Positions 41,325 through 49,752 of a DNA stretch of 64,000 nt are shown one piece after another. Below the pieces are notes generated by a model. It was not told where the DNA came from. It was given only the letters and a program-made list of their open reading frames with translations, and did no database searches. The DNA is from Bacillus luti (GTDB taxonomy: Bacteria > Bacillota > Bacilli > Bacillales > Bacillaceae_G): positions 124,001-188,000 of the forward strand of contig NZ_MACI01000095.1 in the NCBI RefSeq assembly GCF_001884105.1, given 5' to 3'. Position 1 is the first letter of the stretch. Each line of letters opens with the position of its first letter. The translations under genes were made by a program, and so were the position numbers.

Positions 41325-42227
41325 ATGTTGACTGAGATGCATATTGCTGTCATAGGAGGAGATGCAAGACAGCTAGAAGTAATTCGCAAGCTAGTCGAAT
41401 TGGATGCAAAACTTTCATTGATAGGGTTTGATCAGTTAGATCATGGTTTCACAGGGGCAGCAAAAGAAAGTATACAAAATTTAGATTTCACTTCTGTAGA
41501 TGCAATTATTTTGCCAGTTGCAGGTACAAATGCCAAGGGAGAAGTAGATACTATTTTTTCAAATGAAAAAGTTTCTATAACGAAAGAACAAATTGAAAAT
41601 ACACCAGAGCATTTTACTATATATTCAGGTATTGGTACGCCTTACTTGGAAAATCTCGTATCTACTACGAACCGAAAGCTAGTTAAATTATTTGATCGTG
41701 ATGATGTGGCAATCTACAATTCTATTCCGACTGTAGAAGGTACATTAATGATGGTAATTCAACATACCGACTATACAATTCATGGGTCCAATGTAATGGT
41801 TTTAGGATTTGGTAGAACAGGGATGAGTGTTGCCAGAGCATTTCAATCATTAGGAGCCCACGTCAAAGTTGGAGCAAGACGATCTGAACATATTGCACGT
41901 ATTACAGAAATGATGTTTTCTCCTTTCCATATGCAAGATGTTGAGAAAGAAGTAGGAAATATCGATATTGTCATTAACACAATTCCGCATCTCGTTGTAA
42001 CAGCCAATGTTATTTCAAAAATGCCAGCTCATACGTTAGTAATTGATTTAGCTTCTAAACCAGGTGGTACCGACTTTAGATATGCGGAAAAAAGAGGAGT
42101 TAAAGCGTTGTTAGCACCTGGTTTGCCGGGCATTGTTGCTCCGAAAACGGCAGGGCAAATTTTAGCAAACGTTCTTTCTCAGTTATTAACAGCAGACGCA
42201 ATCGCAAAGGGGGAGGAAAAGAAATGA
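41325..42227 (+). CDS. dpaA: Dipicolinate synthase subunit A (SpoVFA)
   Basis: A 300-residue subunit that, with DpaB, oxidises the dihydrodipicolinate made by DapA to dipicolinic acid, the major spore-core solute. The N terminus (MHIAVIGGDARQLEVIRKL) begins a substrate domain. A Rossmann NAD(P) motif lies mid-protein (VMVLGFGRTGMSVARAF), and VIDLASKPGGTDFRYAEKRG and APGLPGIVAPKTAGQILA are typical. It overlaps dpaB by 4 bp. An ATG 12 bp later is an alternative start. It is expressed in the mother cell during late sporulation. Confidence 0.96.
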   Translation: MLTEMHIAVIGGDARQLEVIRKLVELDAKLSLIGFDQLDHGFTGAAKESIQNLDFTSVDAIILPVAGTNAKGEVDTIFSNEKVSITKEQIENTPEHFTIYSGIGTPYLENLVSTTNRKLVKLFDRDDVAIYNSIPTVEGTLMMVIQHTDYTIHGSNVMVLGFGRTGMSVARAFQSLGAHVKVGARRSEHIARITEMMFSPFHMQDVEKEVGNIDIVINTIPHLVVTANVISKMPAHTLVIDLASKPGGTDFRYAEKRGVKALLAPGLPGIVAPKTAGQILANVLSQLLTADAIAKGEEKK

Positions 42228-42823
42228 ATTTGAAAGGGAAACGAATTGGTTTCGGATTTACAGGTTCACATTGTACGTACGAGGAAGTTATGCCACACTT
42301 AGAAAAATTAATTGCTGAAGGAGCGGAAGTACGCCCTGTTGTTTCTTACACTGTTCAATCAACAAATACGAGATTTGGAGAAGGAGCAGAGTGGATTAAA
42401 AAGATTGAAGAAGTAACAGGTTTTAAGGCGATTAATTCAATCGTTGGAGCAGAACCACTTGGACCTAAAATCCCATTAGATTGTATGGTAATTGCTCCTT
42501 TAACAGGAAACTCTATGAGTAAATTTGCGAATGCAATGACAGATTCTCCTGTACTAATGGCAGCAAAGGCGACGCTGAGAAATGGCAAGCCTGTCGTATT
42601 GGCTGTTTCGACGAATGATGCATTAGGATTAAATGGTGTCAACTTAATGCGCCTCATGGCCACAAAAAACATCTACTTCGTCCCATTCGGTCAAGACGCA
42701 CCAGAGAAAAAACCGAACTCAATGGTAGCTCGTATGGAGCTGCTTGAAGATACAGTATTAGAAGCACTGCAAGGGAAGCAATTGCAACCAGTTGTCGTAG
42801 AAAAATTCAGATATATGAATTAA
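42224..42823 (+). CDS. dpaB: Dipicolinate synthase subunit B (SpoVFB, flavoprotein)
   Basis: A 199-residue flavoprotein-family subunit of dipicolinate synthase, coupled to dpaA by an ATGA overlap with GGGGGAGG upstream. The flavoprotein fold is seen in KGKRIGFGFTGSHCTYEEVMPH, LDCMVIAPLTGNSMSKFANAMTDSPVLMAAKATLRNGKPVVLAVSTNDALG (as separate conserved blocks) and the C-terminal NIYFVPFGQDAP. It is followed by a gap with an asd promoter but no clear terminator. Confidence 0.96.
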   Translation: MNLKGKRIGFGFTGSHCTYEEVMPHLEKLIAEGAEVRPVVSYTVQSTNTRFGEGAEWIKKIEEVTGFKAINSIVGAEPLGPKIPLDCMVIAPLTGNSMSKFANAMTDSPVLMAAKATLRNGKPVVLAVSTNDALGLNGVNLMRLMATKNIYFVPFGQDAPEKKPNSMVARMELLEDTVLEALQGKQLQPVVVEKFRYMN

Positions 42824-42878
42824 AAAACGAAAAAAAACGGACAATTTTTGATGAAACCATCATTCTTACTGTAGAATA

Positions 42879-42887
42879 TGATAAAAT
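42879..42887 (+). promoter_or_regulatory. Candidate extended -10 promoter of asd-dapG-dapA
   Basis: TG-A-TAAAAT (42879-42887). An overlapping alternative is TTGATG (42848-42853) with TAGAAT (42872-42877) at 18 bp. The transcript would include the hairpin at 42904-42928. Confidence 0.45.
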
Positions 42888-42903
42888 TAACGTTATTAAG
42901 ATT

Positions 42904-42928
42904 AGAAGGGGTATTGTATACTCCTTCT
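42904..42928 (+). promoter_or_regulatory. Stem-loop in the asd leader
   Basis: AGAAGGGGTAT (42904-42914) / ATACTCCTTCT (42918-42928): 11 bp with one G.T pair and a 3-nt apex (TGT). No U tract follows, so it is not a simple terminator. It is too small to be a lysine riboswitch. Confidence 0.5.
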
Positions 42929-42973
42929 GATTCTAAGTTATAGAAGGATTGGTATCTAGAAAGGGGCATAGTG

Positions 42974-44020
42974 ATGGAAAAGCAAAAAACTTTTCATGTC
43001 GCTGTAGTTGGAGCAACCGGCGCAGTTGGTGAACAAATGTTAAATACTTTAGAGAAACGAGAATTTCCAATCGGGAAATTAACGTTACTTTCATCTAAAC
43101 GATCTGCAGGTAAGAAACTTGTATTTAAAGGCGAAGAATTTACAGTTCAAGAGGCAACTCCTGAAAGTTTTGAAGGAGTAGATATCGCACTATTTAGTGC
43201 TGGTGGATCTGTATCGAAACAATTAGCGCCAGAAGCAGCAAAACGCGGTGCGATTGTTGTTGATAATACAAGTGCATTCCGTATGACAGAAAACGTGCCA
43301 CTTGTTGTACCTGAAGTAAATGAAAACGACTTAAAAGAACATAATGGTATTATTGCAAATCCAAACTGTTCTACAATTCAAATGGTAGTAGCTCTTGAGC
43401 CAGTTCGTCAGCAATATGGTTTAAAACGAGTAATCGTTTCCACATACCAAGCTGTATCAGGTGCTGGTGCGGCAGCGATTGAAGAACTTCATGAACAATC
43501 ACAAGCAATCTTAAATGGGGAAGAAGTTAAAGCGAATGTTTTACCTGTATCAGGTGACAAGAAGCATTTCCAAATCGCTTTTAATGCGATTCCACAGATT
43601 GATAAATTCCAAGATAATGGATTTACATTTGAAGAAATGAAAATGATTAATGAAACGAAAAAAATTATGCATATGCCAGAACTAGAAGTAGCTGCGACAT
43701 GTGTACGTTTACCAGTCGTATCAGGACATTCTGAGTCTGTTTACATCGAGGTAGAAAAAGAAGGCGTAACAGTAGAAGAATTTAAGAGCTTACTTGCAAA
43801 TGCGGAAGGTATTGTTCTGCAAGATAATCCAGAAGAGCAATTATATCCAATGCCAGCTACTGCAGTAGGTAAAAACGAAGTATTCGTTGGAAGAATCCGT
43901 AAAGATTTAAATAACGATAAAGGATTCCATCTTTGGGTCGTATCTGATAACTTATTAAAAGGCGCTGCATGGAATTCTGTTCAAATTGCAGAGCGCTTAG
44001 TAAAATTACAATTAGTGTAA
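42974..44020 (+). CDS. asd: Aspartate-semialdehyde dehydrogenase
   Basis: A 348-residue NADP-dependent enzyme making aspartate semialdehyde, the branch point to lysine/diaminopimelate, threonine and methionine. I chose ATG 42974 after AAAGGGG; a GTG 3 bp earlier is possible. The NADP motif is [15 protein letters not shown], and the active-site cysteine is Cys132 in [22 protein letters not shown] and the C-terminal [21 protein letters not shown] are typical. First gene of asd-dapG-dapA. Confidence 0.97.
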   Translation: MEKQKTFHVAVVGATGAVGEQMLNTLEKREFPIGKLTLLSSKRSAGKKLVFKGEEFTVQEATPESFEGVDIALFSAGGSVSKQLAPEAAKRGAIVVDNTSAFRMTENVPLVVPEVNENDLKEHNGIIANPNCSTIQMVVALEPVRQQYGLKRVIVSTYQAVSGAGAAAIEELHEQSQAILNGEEVKANVLPVSGDKKHFQIAFNAIPQIDKFQDNGFTFEEMKMINETKKIMHMPELEVAATCVRLPVVSGHSESVYIEVEKEGVTVEEFKSLLANAEGIVLQDNPEEQLYPMPATAVGKNEVFVGRIRKDLNNDKGFHLWVVSDNLLKGAAWNSVQIAERLVKLQLV

Positions 44021-44043
44021 ACGGCTAAGAGAAGGTGCAAAAT

Positions 44044-45276
44044 ATGAAAATAATTGTTCAAAAATTTGGTGGCACGTCAGTCCGTGATGAAAATGGACGT
44101 AAGCATGCGCTTCATCATATAAAAAAATCGTTAGATGCGGGTTATAAAGTAGTTACTGTCGTATCTGCTATGGGTCGTAAAGGTGAACCGTATGCTACTG
44201 ATACTTTGTTAAGTCTTGTAAACCAAGAGGAATCTACTATTTCTAAACGTGAGCAAGATTTATTACTATCATGCGGAGAATTAATCTCAGCAATCGTTTT
44301 CTCTAACATGTTAAATGAGAACGGTATAAAAGCAGCAGCATTAAATGGTGCGCAAGCTGGTTTTGTAACAAATGATGATTTTACAAATGCTAAAATTATT
44401 GAAATGAACTGCGATCGTGTACATGAAGAGTTACAAAATGTAGATGTAATCGTTGTTACAGGATTCCAAGGACAAACGAAAAAAGGTGATACGACAACAC
44501 TTGGACGCGGTGGTAGCGATACTTCAGCTTCAGCATTAGGTGTTGCGCTTCATGCTGAATATATCGATATCTTCACAGATGTAGAAGGTGTTATGACTGC
44601 GGATCCTCGTATTGTAAAAGATGCACGCCATCTTCAAACTGTAACGTACAATGAAATTTGTAACATGGCTTATCAAGGTGCAAAGGTCGTTCATCCACGT
44701 GCAGTTGAAATTGCGATGCATGCAAAAGTACCGCTTCGTGTACGTTCTACGTATTCTGATAGTGAAGGTACTCTCATTTCAGCATCTGATGGTGCTACAA
44801 AAGGCCGTGATGTAGAAGAACGTCCTGTTACAGGTATCGCTCATGTATCTAATGTGACGCAAATTAAAGTGCTTGCAAAAGAAACGGCATATGATTTGCA
44901 ACAGCATGTGTTTAAAGAAATGGCGAACGAAGGAATCAGTGTTGATTTAATTAACATTTCACCTACTGGTGTAGCTTATACAGTGAGTGATAATGTATCA
45001 AATCGTGCAGTTGAATTATTAAAAAACCTTGGATATGAGCCGATTGTGACAGAGCATTGTGCAAAAGTATCTATTGTAGGAGCTGGAATGGCAGGGTACC
45101 CAGGGGTTACTGCGAAAATCGTTACAGCTTTAGCGGAAAAAGGTATTCAAATTCTGCAATCAGCAGATAGTCATACAACAATTTGGGTTCTTGTAAAAGA
45201 AGTCGATTTAGTGGAGGCTGTAAATGCATTACATAGTGCATTTGAGCTTTCAAAAGAAAAGCAACTGGAACAGTAA
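44044..45276 (+). CDS. dapG: Aspartokinase I (diaminopimelate-sensitive type)
   Basis: A 410-residue aspartate kinase. I chose ATG 44044, 6 bp after AGAAGGTG. The kinase domain begins IVQKFGGTSVRDENGRKHA and contains VVTGFQGQTKKGDTTTLGRGGSDTSA (as blocks). Two ACT domains occupy the C-terminal 140 residues (VSNVTQIKVLAKETAYDLQQ; KVSIVGAGMAGYPGVTAKIV). In B. subtilis the dapG product is the diaminopimelate-inhibited isozyme, and its place between asd and dapA supports that identity here. It feeds cell-wall diaminopimelate and spore dipicolinate. Confidence 0.94.
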   Translation: MKIIVQKFGGTSVRDENGRKHALHHIKKSLDAGYKVVTVVSAMGRKGEPYATDTLLSLVNQEESTISKREQDLLLSCGELISAIVFSNMLNENGIKAAALNGAQAGFVTNDDFTNAKIIEMNCDRVHEELQNVDVIVVTGFQGQTKKGDTTTLGRGGSDTSASALGVALHAEYIDIFTDVEGVMTADPRIVKDARHLQTVTYNEICNMAYQGAKVVHPRAVEIAMHAKVPLRVRSTYSDSEGTLISASDGATKGRDVEERPVTGIAHVSNVTQIKVLAKETAYDLQQHVFKEMANEGISVDLINISPTGVAYTVSDNVSNRAVELLKNLGYEPIVTEHCAKVSIVGAGMAGYPGVTAKIVTALAEKGIQILQSADSHTTIWVLVKEVDLVEAVNALHSAFELSKEKQLEQ

Positions 45277-45287
45277 GGAGTGAGACC

Positions 45288-46166
45288 ATGATAGATTTTG
45301 GGACAATTGCAACTGCGATGGTAACTCCGTTTGATATAAACGGGAATATCGATTTTGCAAAGACAACGAAATTGGTAAATTATTTAATTGATAACGGTAC
45401 AACAGCAATCGTGGTAGGAGGAACGACAGGAGAATCTCCTACATTAACTTCAGAAGAAAAAGTAGCGTTATATCGCCATGTCGTATCTGTTGTCGATAAA
45501 AGGGTGCCCGTAATCGCTGGAACAGGTAGCAATAATACGCATGCTTCTATTGAATTAACTAAAAAGGCAACAGAAGTTGGTGTTGATGCAGTAATGCTAG
45601 TAGCGCCGTATTATAACAAGCCGAGTCAAGAAGGAATGTATCAGCATTTTAAAGTGATTGCTGAAAGCACGCCGCTTCCGGTTATGCTATATAACGTTCC
45701 AGGACGATCTATTGTACAAATCTCCGTTGATACAGTTGTTCGTTTATCAGAAATAGAAAACATTGTTGCGATTAAAGATGCAGGCGGCGATGTGTTGACG
45801 ATGACAGCAATCATTGAAAAAACAGCGGACGACTTTGCAGTATACAGCGGTGATGATGGTTTAACGTTACCGGCTATGGTAGTTGGAGCGAAAGGGATTG
45901 TTTCTGTAGCATCTCATGTTATCGGAAATGAAATGCAAGAAATGATTACAGCATTTCAAGCAGGAGAGTTCAAAAAGGCACAAAAGTTACATCAATTACT
46001 TGTTAGAGTAACTGATTCATTATTTATGGCGCCAAGCCCAACTCCAGTAAAAACAGCGTTACAAATGGTAGGGTTAGACGTAGGTTCTGTACGTTTACCA
46101 CTTCTTCCGTTAACAGAAGAAGAAAGAGTAACGTTACAATCTGTTATGCAATCTATCCCTCGTTAA
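45288..46166 (+). CDS. dapA: 4-hydroxy-tetrahydrodipicolinate synthase
   Basis: A 292-residue TIM-barrel aldolase condensing pyruvate with aspartate semialdehyde. Schiff-base Lys163 is in IVAIKDAGGD and Tyr135 in MLYNVPGRS. The GGTTGESPTL phosphate-binding loop and APYYNKPSQEGMYQHF are intact. It is 11 bp after dapG with its own AAGGAGTG. Its product is both the lysine precursor and the substrate from which DpaAB makes dipicolinate, which explains the neighbourhood. Confidence 0.98.
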   Translation: MIDFGTIATAMVTPFDINGNIDFAKTTKLVNYLIDNGTTAIVVGGTTGESPTLTSEEKVALYRHVVSVVDKRVPVIAGTGSNNTHASIELTKKATEVGVDAVMLVAPYYNKPSQEGMYQHFKVIAESTPLPVMLYNVPGRSIVQISVDTVVRLSEIENIVAIKDAGGDVLTMTAIIEKTADDFAVYSGDDGLTLPAMVVGAKGIVSVASHVIGNEMQEMITAFQAGEFKKAQKLHQLLVRVTDSLFMAPSPTPVKTALQMVGLDVGSVRLPLLPLTEEERVTLQSVMQSIPR

Positions 46167-46170
46167 TAAA

Positions 46171-46206
46171 AAATGACCTAGTGTGAAGCTAGGTCATTTT
46201 TTTATT
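46171..46206 (+). terminator. Intrinsic terminator after dapA
   Basis: Perfect 11-bp stem AAATGACCTAG (46171-46181) / CTAGGTCATTT (46189-46199), T tail; A-rich upstream so possibly bidirectional. Confidence 0.92.
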
Positions 46207-46640
46207 GATATGAAAATCTTTTCCCCTTTATTCTCATCTATGTGTTCTTATAAGATTTATATTATGCACCTGTTTAACCGCTTCTTCATTATGTATTGCA
46301 ATATGTATAAGAAAATAATCATACACCTTTAAGGGCAGCAAAAAATCATAGCTATTATAGAATAAACATTTGTATAAACGTAATAAACTACTGCTTCTAT
46401 TTTTCAGAGTAATTGTCTCGAATATGACGTAATTCATAAAAAAACTTCATTTTATAAGTGTTTTTGTTCGATTCTAGAAAAATAAGTCTTGAAAATCCAT
46501 ATTGTGAAATTAATTTAGAGTATTTAGAGCTATTTCCTCAAAATAATATGGAGTACAAAATCGGAGTAAATATAAAGGAAATTCGTTCGATATTTTTGTT
46601 GGAAATCCGTTCTTTTCCTTTTTCTTTCTCACGATTTAAC
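46207..46640. other. AT-rich intergenic region with no supported gene
   Basis: Two short frames here (46458-46682 on + and 46234-46437 on -) have no ribosome-binding site, are rich in rare or low-complexity residues, and match nothing I recognise. A 12-nt imperfect direct repeat (GGAAATTCGTTC at 46577, GGAAATCCGTTC at 46601, period 24) is the only notable pattern. Confidence 0.5.
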
Positions 46641-46670
46641 TTGTGTTCTATTTCTTGTATCAGGTATAAT
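46641..46670 (+). promoter_or_regulatory. Candidate sigma-A promoter of rnjB
   Basis: TTGTGT (46641-46646), 18 bp, TATAAT (46665-46670). Two further perfect TATAAT boxes at 46719-46724 and 46768-46773 lack good -35 elements. The leader would be 165-265 nt. Confidence 0.45.
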
Positions 46671-46778
46671 ATGGCTAAGTAGCTTAGTACGGGTATGCTT
46701 AGCAAAATTGGTAAAAATTATAATTTGGTTAAATTTTCATATCATATCGAATAAGATATTTGATTTATATAATGAAAG

Positions 46779-46941
46779 AGAGGTGAAACCTGGTTTAAAA
46801 AATAAACAAGGACATGATATCGCATAACGGTAAGGACATTCGTCTTGGACGGTGAATATATGGTGGTTGCAGAGTTTCCCCTGGTGTCTCTGCAATTTTA
46901 GTGAAATCAGTGTTTGCAAGATTTTTAAACCAGGCAACAAC
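46779..46941 (+). ncRNA. Structured rnjB leader: 13-bp long-range stem between Shine-Dalgarno and start codon
   Basis: GAGAGGTGA (46779-46787) is a good Shine-Dalgarno but lies about 155 nt before the rnjB ATG. A perfect inverted repeat follows, CCTGGTTTAAAAA (46789-46801) / TTTTTAAACCAGG (46922-46934), and CAACAAC leads to ATG 46942. Inside are two hairpins: ATTC-GTC-TTG-GAC-(GGT)-GAAT (46838-46857) and TTGCAGAG (46867-46874) / CTCTGCAA (46888-46895). Pairing of the outer arms would place the Shine-Dalgarno about 9 nt from the ATG. I do not recognise this as any named RNA family. Confidence 0.55.
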
Positions 46942-48612
46942 ATGAAGAGAAAAGAGAATGAGTCTGTTAAAGTATTTGCTCTTGGTGGAGTAGGTGAAAT
47001 CGGGAAAAACATGTACTGTGTTGAAATTGATTCTGAAATTTTTATTGTAGATGCAGGATTAATGTTCCCAGGAGATGAAATGTTTGGAATTGATATTGTT
47101 ATTCCTGATATTACATATTTAGTGGAAAATCAAGAGCGAGTAAAAGGTTTATTTATTACTCACGGTCATGAAGATCATATTGGTGGAATTGTTTACGTAC
47201 TTCGTAAATTATCTATTCCAGTATATGCAACGAAATTAACGGTAGGACTTATACAAGAAAAACTTGGTGAAGCGGGCATGTTAGGCCGTGTAGACTTAAA
47301 AACAATCGACGCAAATTCAACAGTAGAGTTTAATACTACAACAGTGTCATTCTTTGGAACGACACATAGTATTCCAGATTCTGTTGGCGTTTGTTTCCAT
47401 ACATCAAAAGGTGCTGTCGTATATACGGGAGACTTTAAATTCGATCAAACTCCAATTGGAAATAGTGGAGCAGACCTTGGGAAAATGGCGCAAATCGGAA
47501 ATGAAGGCGTACTTTGCTTATTATCTGATAGTACAAATGCTGAGCGTCCAGGCTATACAGGTTCGGAAAAAGAAGTTGGTGTAGAAATTTCTAAAGTGTT
47601 CTACGGCGCAGAAGGTCGAATTATTGTTGCTTCATTCGCATCGAATGTACACCGTATTCAACAAGTGTTTGATGCGGCTGCTGAAACGGGCAGAAAAGTA
47701 GCGGTAGTGGGACGTAGTATGGTGAAAGTAGTAGACATTGCTAGACGCCTTGGTTATTTAAATGTTCCAGAGGGTATGGTTATTTCGCTACAAGAAGTAG
47801 ATAACTTCCCAGAGAAAAAGGTAGCTATTTTGACGACAGGTAGTCAAGGGGAGCCAATGGCAGCCCTTTCTAGAATGGCGAAGCAAGCGCATAAACAAAT
47901 TTCAATTCGTAAAGGTGATACTGTTATTATTGCGGCTTCTCCAATTCCAGGTAATGAAATTTCTGTTTCGAAAATTATTGACTTATTATTTAGAGCTGGA
48001 GCGGAAGTAATTTATTACGGCGAAAGAAAAGTACACGTTTCAGGTCATGGTAGTCAAGAAGAATTAAAATTAATGTTAAATTTAATGAAACCGAAGTATT
48101 TTGTACCCGTACATGGTGAGTTCCGTATGCAAAAAGCACATGCATATTTAGCTGAAGATGTAGGTATTGCAAGAGAAAATATCTTTATTGTAGAAAAAGG
48201 CGATGTAATTGCTTTTGGTGACGATGAAGCAAACTTAGTTGGCAAAGTACAAGCTGGTAATGTATTAATCGATGGATTAGGTGTAGGTGACGTTGGTAAT
48301 ATTGTACTTCGAGATAGAAAGATGTTATCTCAAGATGGAATATTAGTAGTTGTTGTAACACTTGGTAAAGATGAAAAGAAAATAATCTCTGGTCCAGAAA
48401 TTATTTCACGTGGTTTTGTATACGTTCGTGAATCAGAGGCGTTAATTGACAGATCTACAGAGATTGTACGCATGATTGTTGAGCAATCAATTAAAGAGTA
48501 TTCGATTGAATGGTCTATGTTAAAACAAAATATTCGTGAATTATTAGGTCAGTTCTTGTACGAAGAGACAAAGAGAAAACCTATGATTTTACCGATTATT
48601 ATGGAAGTTTAA
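46942..48612 (+). CDS. rnjB: Ribonuclease J (RNase J2 position)
   Basis: A 556-residue metallo-beta-lactamase/beta-CASP ribonuclease with 5'-3' exo- and endonuclease activity in mRNA decay. The metal motif HGHEDH is complete (His74, His76, Asp78, His79). The beta-CASP region includes the FASNVHRIQQV and TTGSQGEPMAALSRMA motifs, then HVSGHGSQEELKLMLNLMKPKYFVPVHGE (as blocks) and a C-terminal domain. Its place between dapA and tepA matches B. subtilis rnjB. I chose ATG 46942; it has no adjacent Shine-Dalgarno. A GTG at 46852 would add 30 residues unlike the family. Confidence 0.92.
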   Translation: MKRKENESVKVFALGGVGEIGKNMYCVEIDSEIFIVDAGLMFPGDEMFGIDIVIPDITYLVENQERVKGLFITHGHEDHIGGIVYVLRKLSIPVYATKLTVGLIQEKLGEAGMLGRVDLKTIDANSTVEFNTTTVSFFGTTHSIPDSVGVCFHTSKGAVVYTGDFKFDQTPIGNSGADLGKMAQIGNEGVLCLLSDSTNAERPGYTGSEKEVGVEISKVFYGAEGRIIVASFASNVHRIQQVFDAAAETGRKVAVVGRSMVKVVDIARRLGYLNVPEGMVISLQEVDNFPEKKVAILTTGSQGEPMAALSRMAKQAHKQISIRKGDTVIIAASPIPGNEISVSKIIDLLFRAGAEVIYYGERKVHVSGHGSQEELKLMLNLMKPKYFVPVHGEFRMQKAHAYLAEDVGIARENIFIVEKGDVIAFGDDEANLVGKVQAGNVLIDGLGVGDVGNIVLRDRKMLSQDGILVVVVTLGKDEKKIISGPEIISRGFVYVRESEALIDRSTEIVRMIVEQSIKEYSIEWSMLKQNIRELLGQFLYEETKRKPMILPIIMEV

Positions 48613-48646
48613 AAAAGGTCACCTTTACGGGTGATCTTTTTTCTTT
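48612..48646 (+). terminator. Intrinsic terminator after rnjB
   Basis: AAAAAAGGTCACC / GGTGATCTTTTTT with one G.T pair; it starts at the stop codon. Confidence 0.8.
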
Positions 48647-48715
48647 TCCAACTCCGTCGAATGAAATTTATAACTTAAGAAATAATAGTGATATACGAGT
48701 GAAAGGGGATGCGAT

Positions 48716-49465
48716 ATGACAGAACGTGAGCGTAATGCAAATGAAGAGAAAGAAGCTGAGCCAAAAGAAACGGGGAAAGAAGCTTCGATAGTAGAGAAAA
48801 TTCAACAGCTTGGACAAACGAATGTGCCACAAATGAACGAATCACGTATTCATTGTTTAACAATCGTTGGGCAAGTGGAAGGTCATGTTCAGTTACCTCC
48901 GCAAAACAAAACAACAAAATATGAGCACATCATTCCGCAAATTGTCGCGATTGAACAAAATCCGAAAATTGAAGGTTTACTTTTAATATTGAACACAGTT
49001 GGAGGTGACGTTGAAGCTGGGCTAGCAATTTCTGAAATGGTAGCTTCGCTTTCAAAGCCAACGGTATCTCTTGTTTTAGGTGGGGGGCACTCTATTGGTG
49101 TGCCAATCGCTGTTTCTACTGATTATTCATTTATTGCGGAAACTGCGACGATGACGATTCATCCAATTCGTCTAACCGGTCTTGTTATAGGTGTACCACA
49201 AACATTTGAGTATTTGGATAAAATGCAAGAAAGAGTCATTCGATTTGTGACGAAGCATTCGAAAGTAACGGAAGATCGTTTTAAAGAGCTGATGTTTGCG
49301 AAGGGGAATTTAACGCGGGATATTGGGACGAATGTAATTGGTGGAGATGCAGTGAAGTATGGACTTATAGATGATGTTGGTGGTATTGGCAGTGCACTTC
49401 GAAAATTAAATGAATTAATAGATGCACGCATGGATAATAATGCTGAAGGGACAATGCTACAATGA
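48716..49465 (+). CDS. tepA: ClpP-like serine peptidase TepA (translocation-enhancing protein)
   Basis: A 249-residue ClpP-fold protein of the TepA/SppA group. The nucleophile serine is probably Ser126 in [12 protein letters not shown], with His149 in TMTIHP. Clp-type [23 protein letters not shown] is clear. The N-terminal ~40 residues are highly charged and probably disordered. In B. subtilis TepA is cytosolic and linked to protein export and spore development. It overlaps ylzJ by 4 bp. Confidence 0.94.
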   Translation: MTERERNANEEKEAEPKETGKEASIVEKIQQLGQTNVPQMNESRIHCLTIVGQVEGHVQLPPQNKTTKYEHIIPQIVAIEQNPKIEGLLLILNTVGGDVEAGLAISEMVASLSKPTVSLVLGGGHSIGVPIAVSTDYSFIAETATMTIHPIRLTGLVIGVPQTFEYLDKMQERVIRFVTKHSKVTEDRFKELMFAKGNLTRDIGTNVIGGDAVKYGLIDDVGGIGSALRKLNELIDARMDNNAEGTMLQ

Positions 49466-49665
49466 TTTTATATACAATTATGCCAGAGCAACTTGTGTAT
49501 CCAGCCGATTATTCACAGTGTGAAAGTCAAAAAGTTGTAAATATAAATGGTGTGGAATTAATGGTTTCTGAAGAGGAACATGGGTGTTATTCTATTGTAC
49601 GCGTGTTAAGTACGAATCCTTTTGATTACTTAGATTATGAGCCTGGACAGAAAATAACCTTTTAG
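49462..49665 (+). CDS. ylzJ: YlzJ-like small protein
   Basis: A 67-residue protein coupled to tepA through an ATGA overlap. The sequence ([14 protein letters not shown]...[36 protein letters not shown]) fits the YlzJ family found next to tepA in Bacillus. It has no signal or membrane segment. The function is not known to me; translational coupling suggests it acts with TepA. Confidence 0.88.
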   Translation: MILYTIMPEQLVYPADYSQCESQKVVNINGVELMVSEEEHGCYSIVRVLSTNPFDYLDYEPGQKITF

Positions 49666-49693
49666 CAAAAAGAAGGATTTTGCTTAGAAGCTA

Positions 49694-49702
49694 TGGTATA
49701 AT
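49694..49702 (+). promoter_or_regulatory. Extended -10 promoter upstream of spoIIIE
   Basis: TGG-TATAAT (49694-49702), a near-ideal extended -10 with no good -35. The start is expected near 49709, about 170 nt before spoIIIE. Confidence 0.5.
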
Positions 49703-49721
49703 ATAAAAAACAAGACGGTTG

Positions 49722-49752
49722 AGCAGCCATGAGTAGGCTGCTTTCTTCTGTT
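49722..49752 (+). terminator. Terminator-like hairpin in the spoIIIE leader
   Basis: AGCAGCC (49722-49728) / GGCTGCT (49736-49742), 7-nt loop, then TTCTTCTGTTT. It lies only about 13 nt after the predicted start, so it would release a ~40-nt RNA or act as an attenuator. Confidence 0.5.

Noticed and set aside
42824-42973. Lysine riboswitch before asd
   Set aside because: The gap is too short and lacks the conserved multi-helix lysine aptamer; only one stem-loop is seen.
46234-46437. Short - strand frame (67 codons) after dapA
   Set aside because: No ribosome-binding site and no recognisable motif; would be the only - strand gene in 64 kb.
46458-46682. Short + strand frame (74 codons) upstream of rnjB
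   Set aside because: GTG start without ribosome-binding site, low-complexity composition, overlaps the candidate rnjB promoter, no recognisable family.
46852-46941. N-terminal extension of RNase J from GTG 46852
   Set aside because: The extra 30 residues are rich in Trp/Cys and unlike the family; the sequence is better explained as structured leader.
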